Assembly: GCA_000934455.1 (NCBI GenBank) | Contig: JXUT01150316.1 | Location: 1 to 20,217, forward strand | DNA from: Apostichopus parvimensis | Lineage: Eukaryota > Echinodermata > Holothuroidea > Aspidochirotida > Stichopodidae | Direction of reading: 5' to 3' | DNA length: 20,217 bases | Shown: positions 19,559 to 20,217 of the stretch, in pieces | Numbering within the stretch: the stretch's first letter is position 1 | How the letters are laid out: each line of letters opens with the position of its first letter | Position numbers and translations under genes: made by a program | The notes under the pieces: generated by a model | What the model was told of the DNA's origin: nothing | What the model saw: the letters and a program-made list of their open reading frames with translations, nothing else | Databases searched by the model: none

Positions 19559-19815
19559 CAAATGACAAAGCAATTTACACTCAGGGCAAATCTGTAATGG
19601 TAGTCCGAACGTCTAAGACAACCACATTTCTGTCCGGACAACCATACTCAGCTTCTGAGGTAGGCCCATGGACCACTAAGCTTTTTACATCAAATTCTGA
19701 TTGCATTGTAACTAAATACCACCCAAATGTGTCAAATGATAAACTGGTATAACCCCCAATTTTTCCAACAACCAAATCTGCTGTTCAGACAACCAAAAAG
19801 TAAGGCCTGGTTATC
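19559..19815. repeat. Probable dispersed repeat with recurring GGTTGT words
   Basis: On the minus strand GGTTGT recurs in GGTTGTCTGAACAG, GGTTGTTGGAAAAATT, GGTTGTCCGGACAG and GGTTGTCTTAGACG. The segments share related bases, including the palindromic GTCCGGAC. Both strands carry open frames of over 60 codons, but neither has splice sites or a recognisable product. I think it is a repeat, not a gene. Confidence 0.35.
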
Positions 19816-19858
19816 GGAGGGAAAACCAGATGAAGAAAAAAAGGAATTATTTGTTCTG

Positions 19859-19888
19859 TATGTTATAATATGTTATATTATGTTATAA
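19859..19888. repeat. Three copies of a 10-bp tandem repeat
   Basis: TATGTTATAA, TATGTTATAT and TATGTTATAA follow one another directly. It is a simple AT-rich minisatellite in the right-hand flank. Confidence 0.8.
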
Positions 19889-19995
19889 TACATCAATACT
19901 GACTGATTTTGAGGCAATATGCAAAATTTGATACCTCATTAATTGTGACTAATTAAAGGGTTAATTAAATAAGAGCTCTTCTTAATAGCAGACAT

Positions 19996-20217
19996 TAGGG
20001 ATGCACCGGATATCCGGCCGGATAGTGAGCAATTATCCGGTTCTTTCTATCTTTTTCAAAATCTGGTCGGATCTTTTTCAAAATCTGGCCTGAATTATTC
20101 CTTAAAAAGGTGTTGGTATTTACTTAAATCAATGTAAACTATTTCCAAAAATTAATAAAAACATTCAAAGCAAGGAAAAATTAGGTTTAACATGTTTAAT
20201 TTAATTTTCTCAATGGT
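19996..20217. mobile_element. hAT-like transposon terminus running off the window
   Basis: TAGGGATGCACCGG followed by nested CCGGATATCCGG and ATTATCCGG matches the form of TAGGGNTGCACCG-type hAT termini. Next to it a 22-bp unit (ATCTTTTTCAAAATCTGG plus 4 bases) is repeated twice at about 20050-20093. The right end and second target duplication are not in the window, so the length is unknown. Confidence 0.5.

Overview
The window looks like AT-rich, intron-rich nuclear DNA of a marine invertebrate. A deuterostome such as an echinoderm is the best guess, from the repeat types and exon style; it is not proven. There are no bacterial-style operons, rRNA or tRNA genes, or CRISPR arrays. Almost all long open frames are chance or lie inside repeats.

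The main content is one protein-coding gene on the minus strand, read from right to left. Eleven exons between about 17564 and 5131 have good splice sites, and every junction agrees in codon phase. Joined, they give 2121 nt (706 residues plus a stop). Three less certain exons lie upstream (19024-18964, 18863/18907-18732 and about 18321-18223). The true 5' end and promoter are probably beyond the right edge. The predicted protein has a helical, conserved-looking N-terminal part (18.2-19.0 kb and 17.5 kb). Next comes a long, low-complexity, Lys/Arg/Ser/Thr-rich region with many S/T-P sites (15.1-10.7 kb). A Ser-rich C-terminal part follows, with about seven SQ motifs (8.8-5.1 kb). This pattern suggests a nuclear protein regulated by cell-cycle and damage kinases. 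I do not recognise the family with confidence. Treslin/TICRR was considered because of its similar architecture, but its diagnostic motifs are not seen.

Region by region: 1-5100 is gene-free flank holding a tRNA-derived SINE (about 663-1015), a 16-bp palindrome, a G-quadruplex-type tract and a 112-bp-period tandem array at 4876-5177. The array encodes a Ty3/Gypsy RNase H-like motif, and its last copy overlaps the preferred last exon antisense. 5.2-19.0 kb is the gene; its introns contain a complete 324-bp hAT-type MITE with 8-bp target duplications (7322-7645), a second SINE (about 12165-12519), a G-rich tract, a dispersed repeat (about 15562-15830), an inverted-repeat MITE (17176-17435) and a LINE 3' end (about 17738-17928). 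The SINE at 663-1015 and the LINE at 17.8 kb share the same kind of stem-loop 3' tail. 19.1-20.2 kb is mostly repeats, ending in a hAT-like terminus at 19996.
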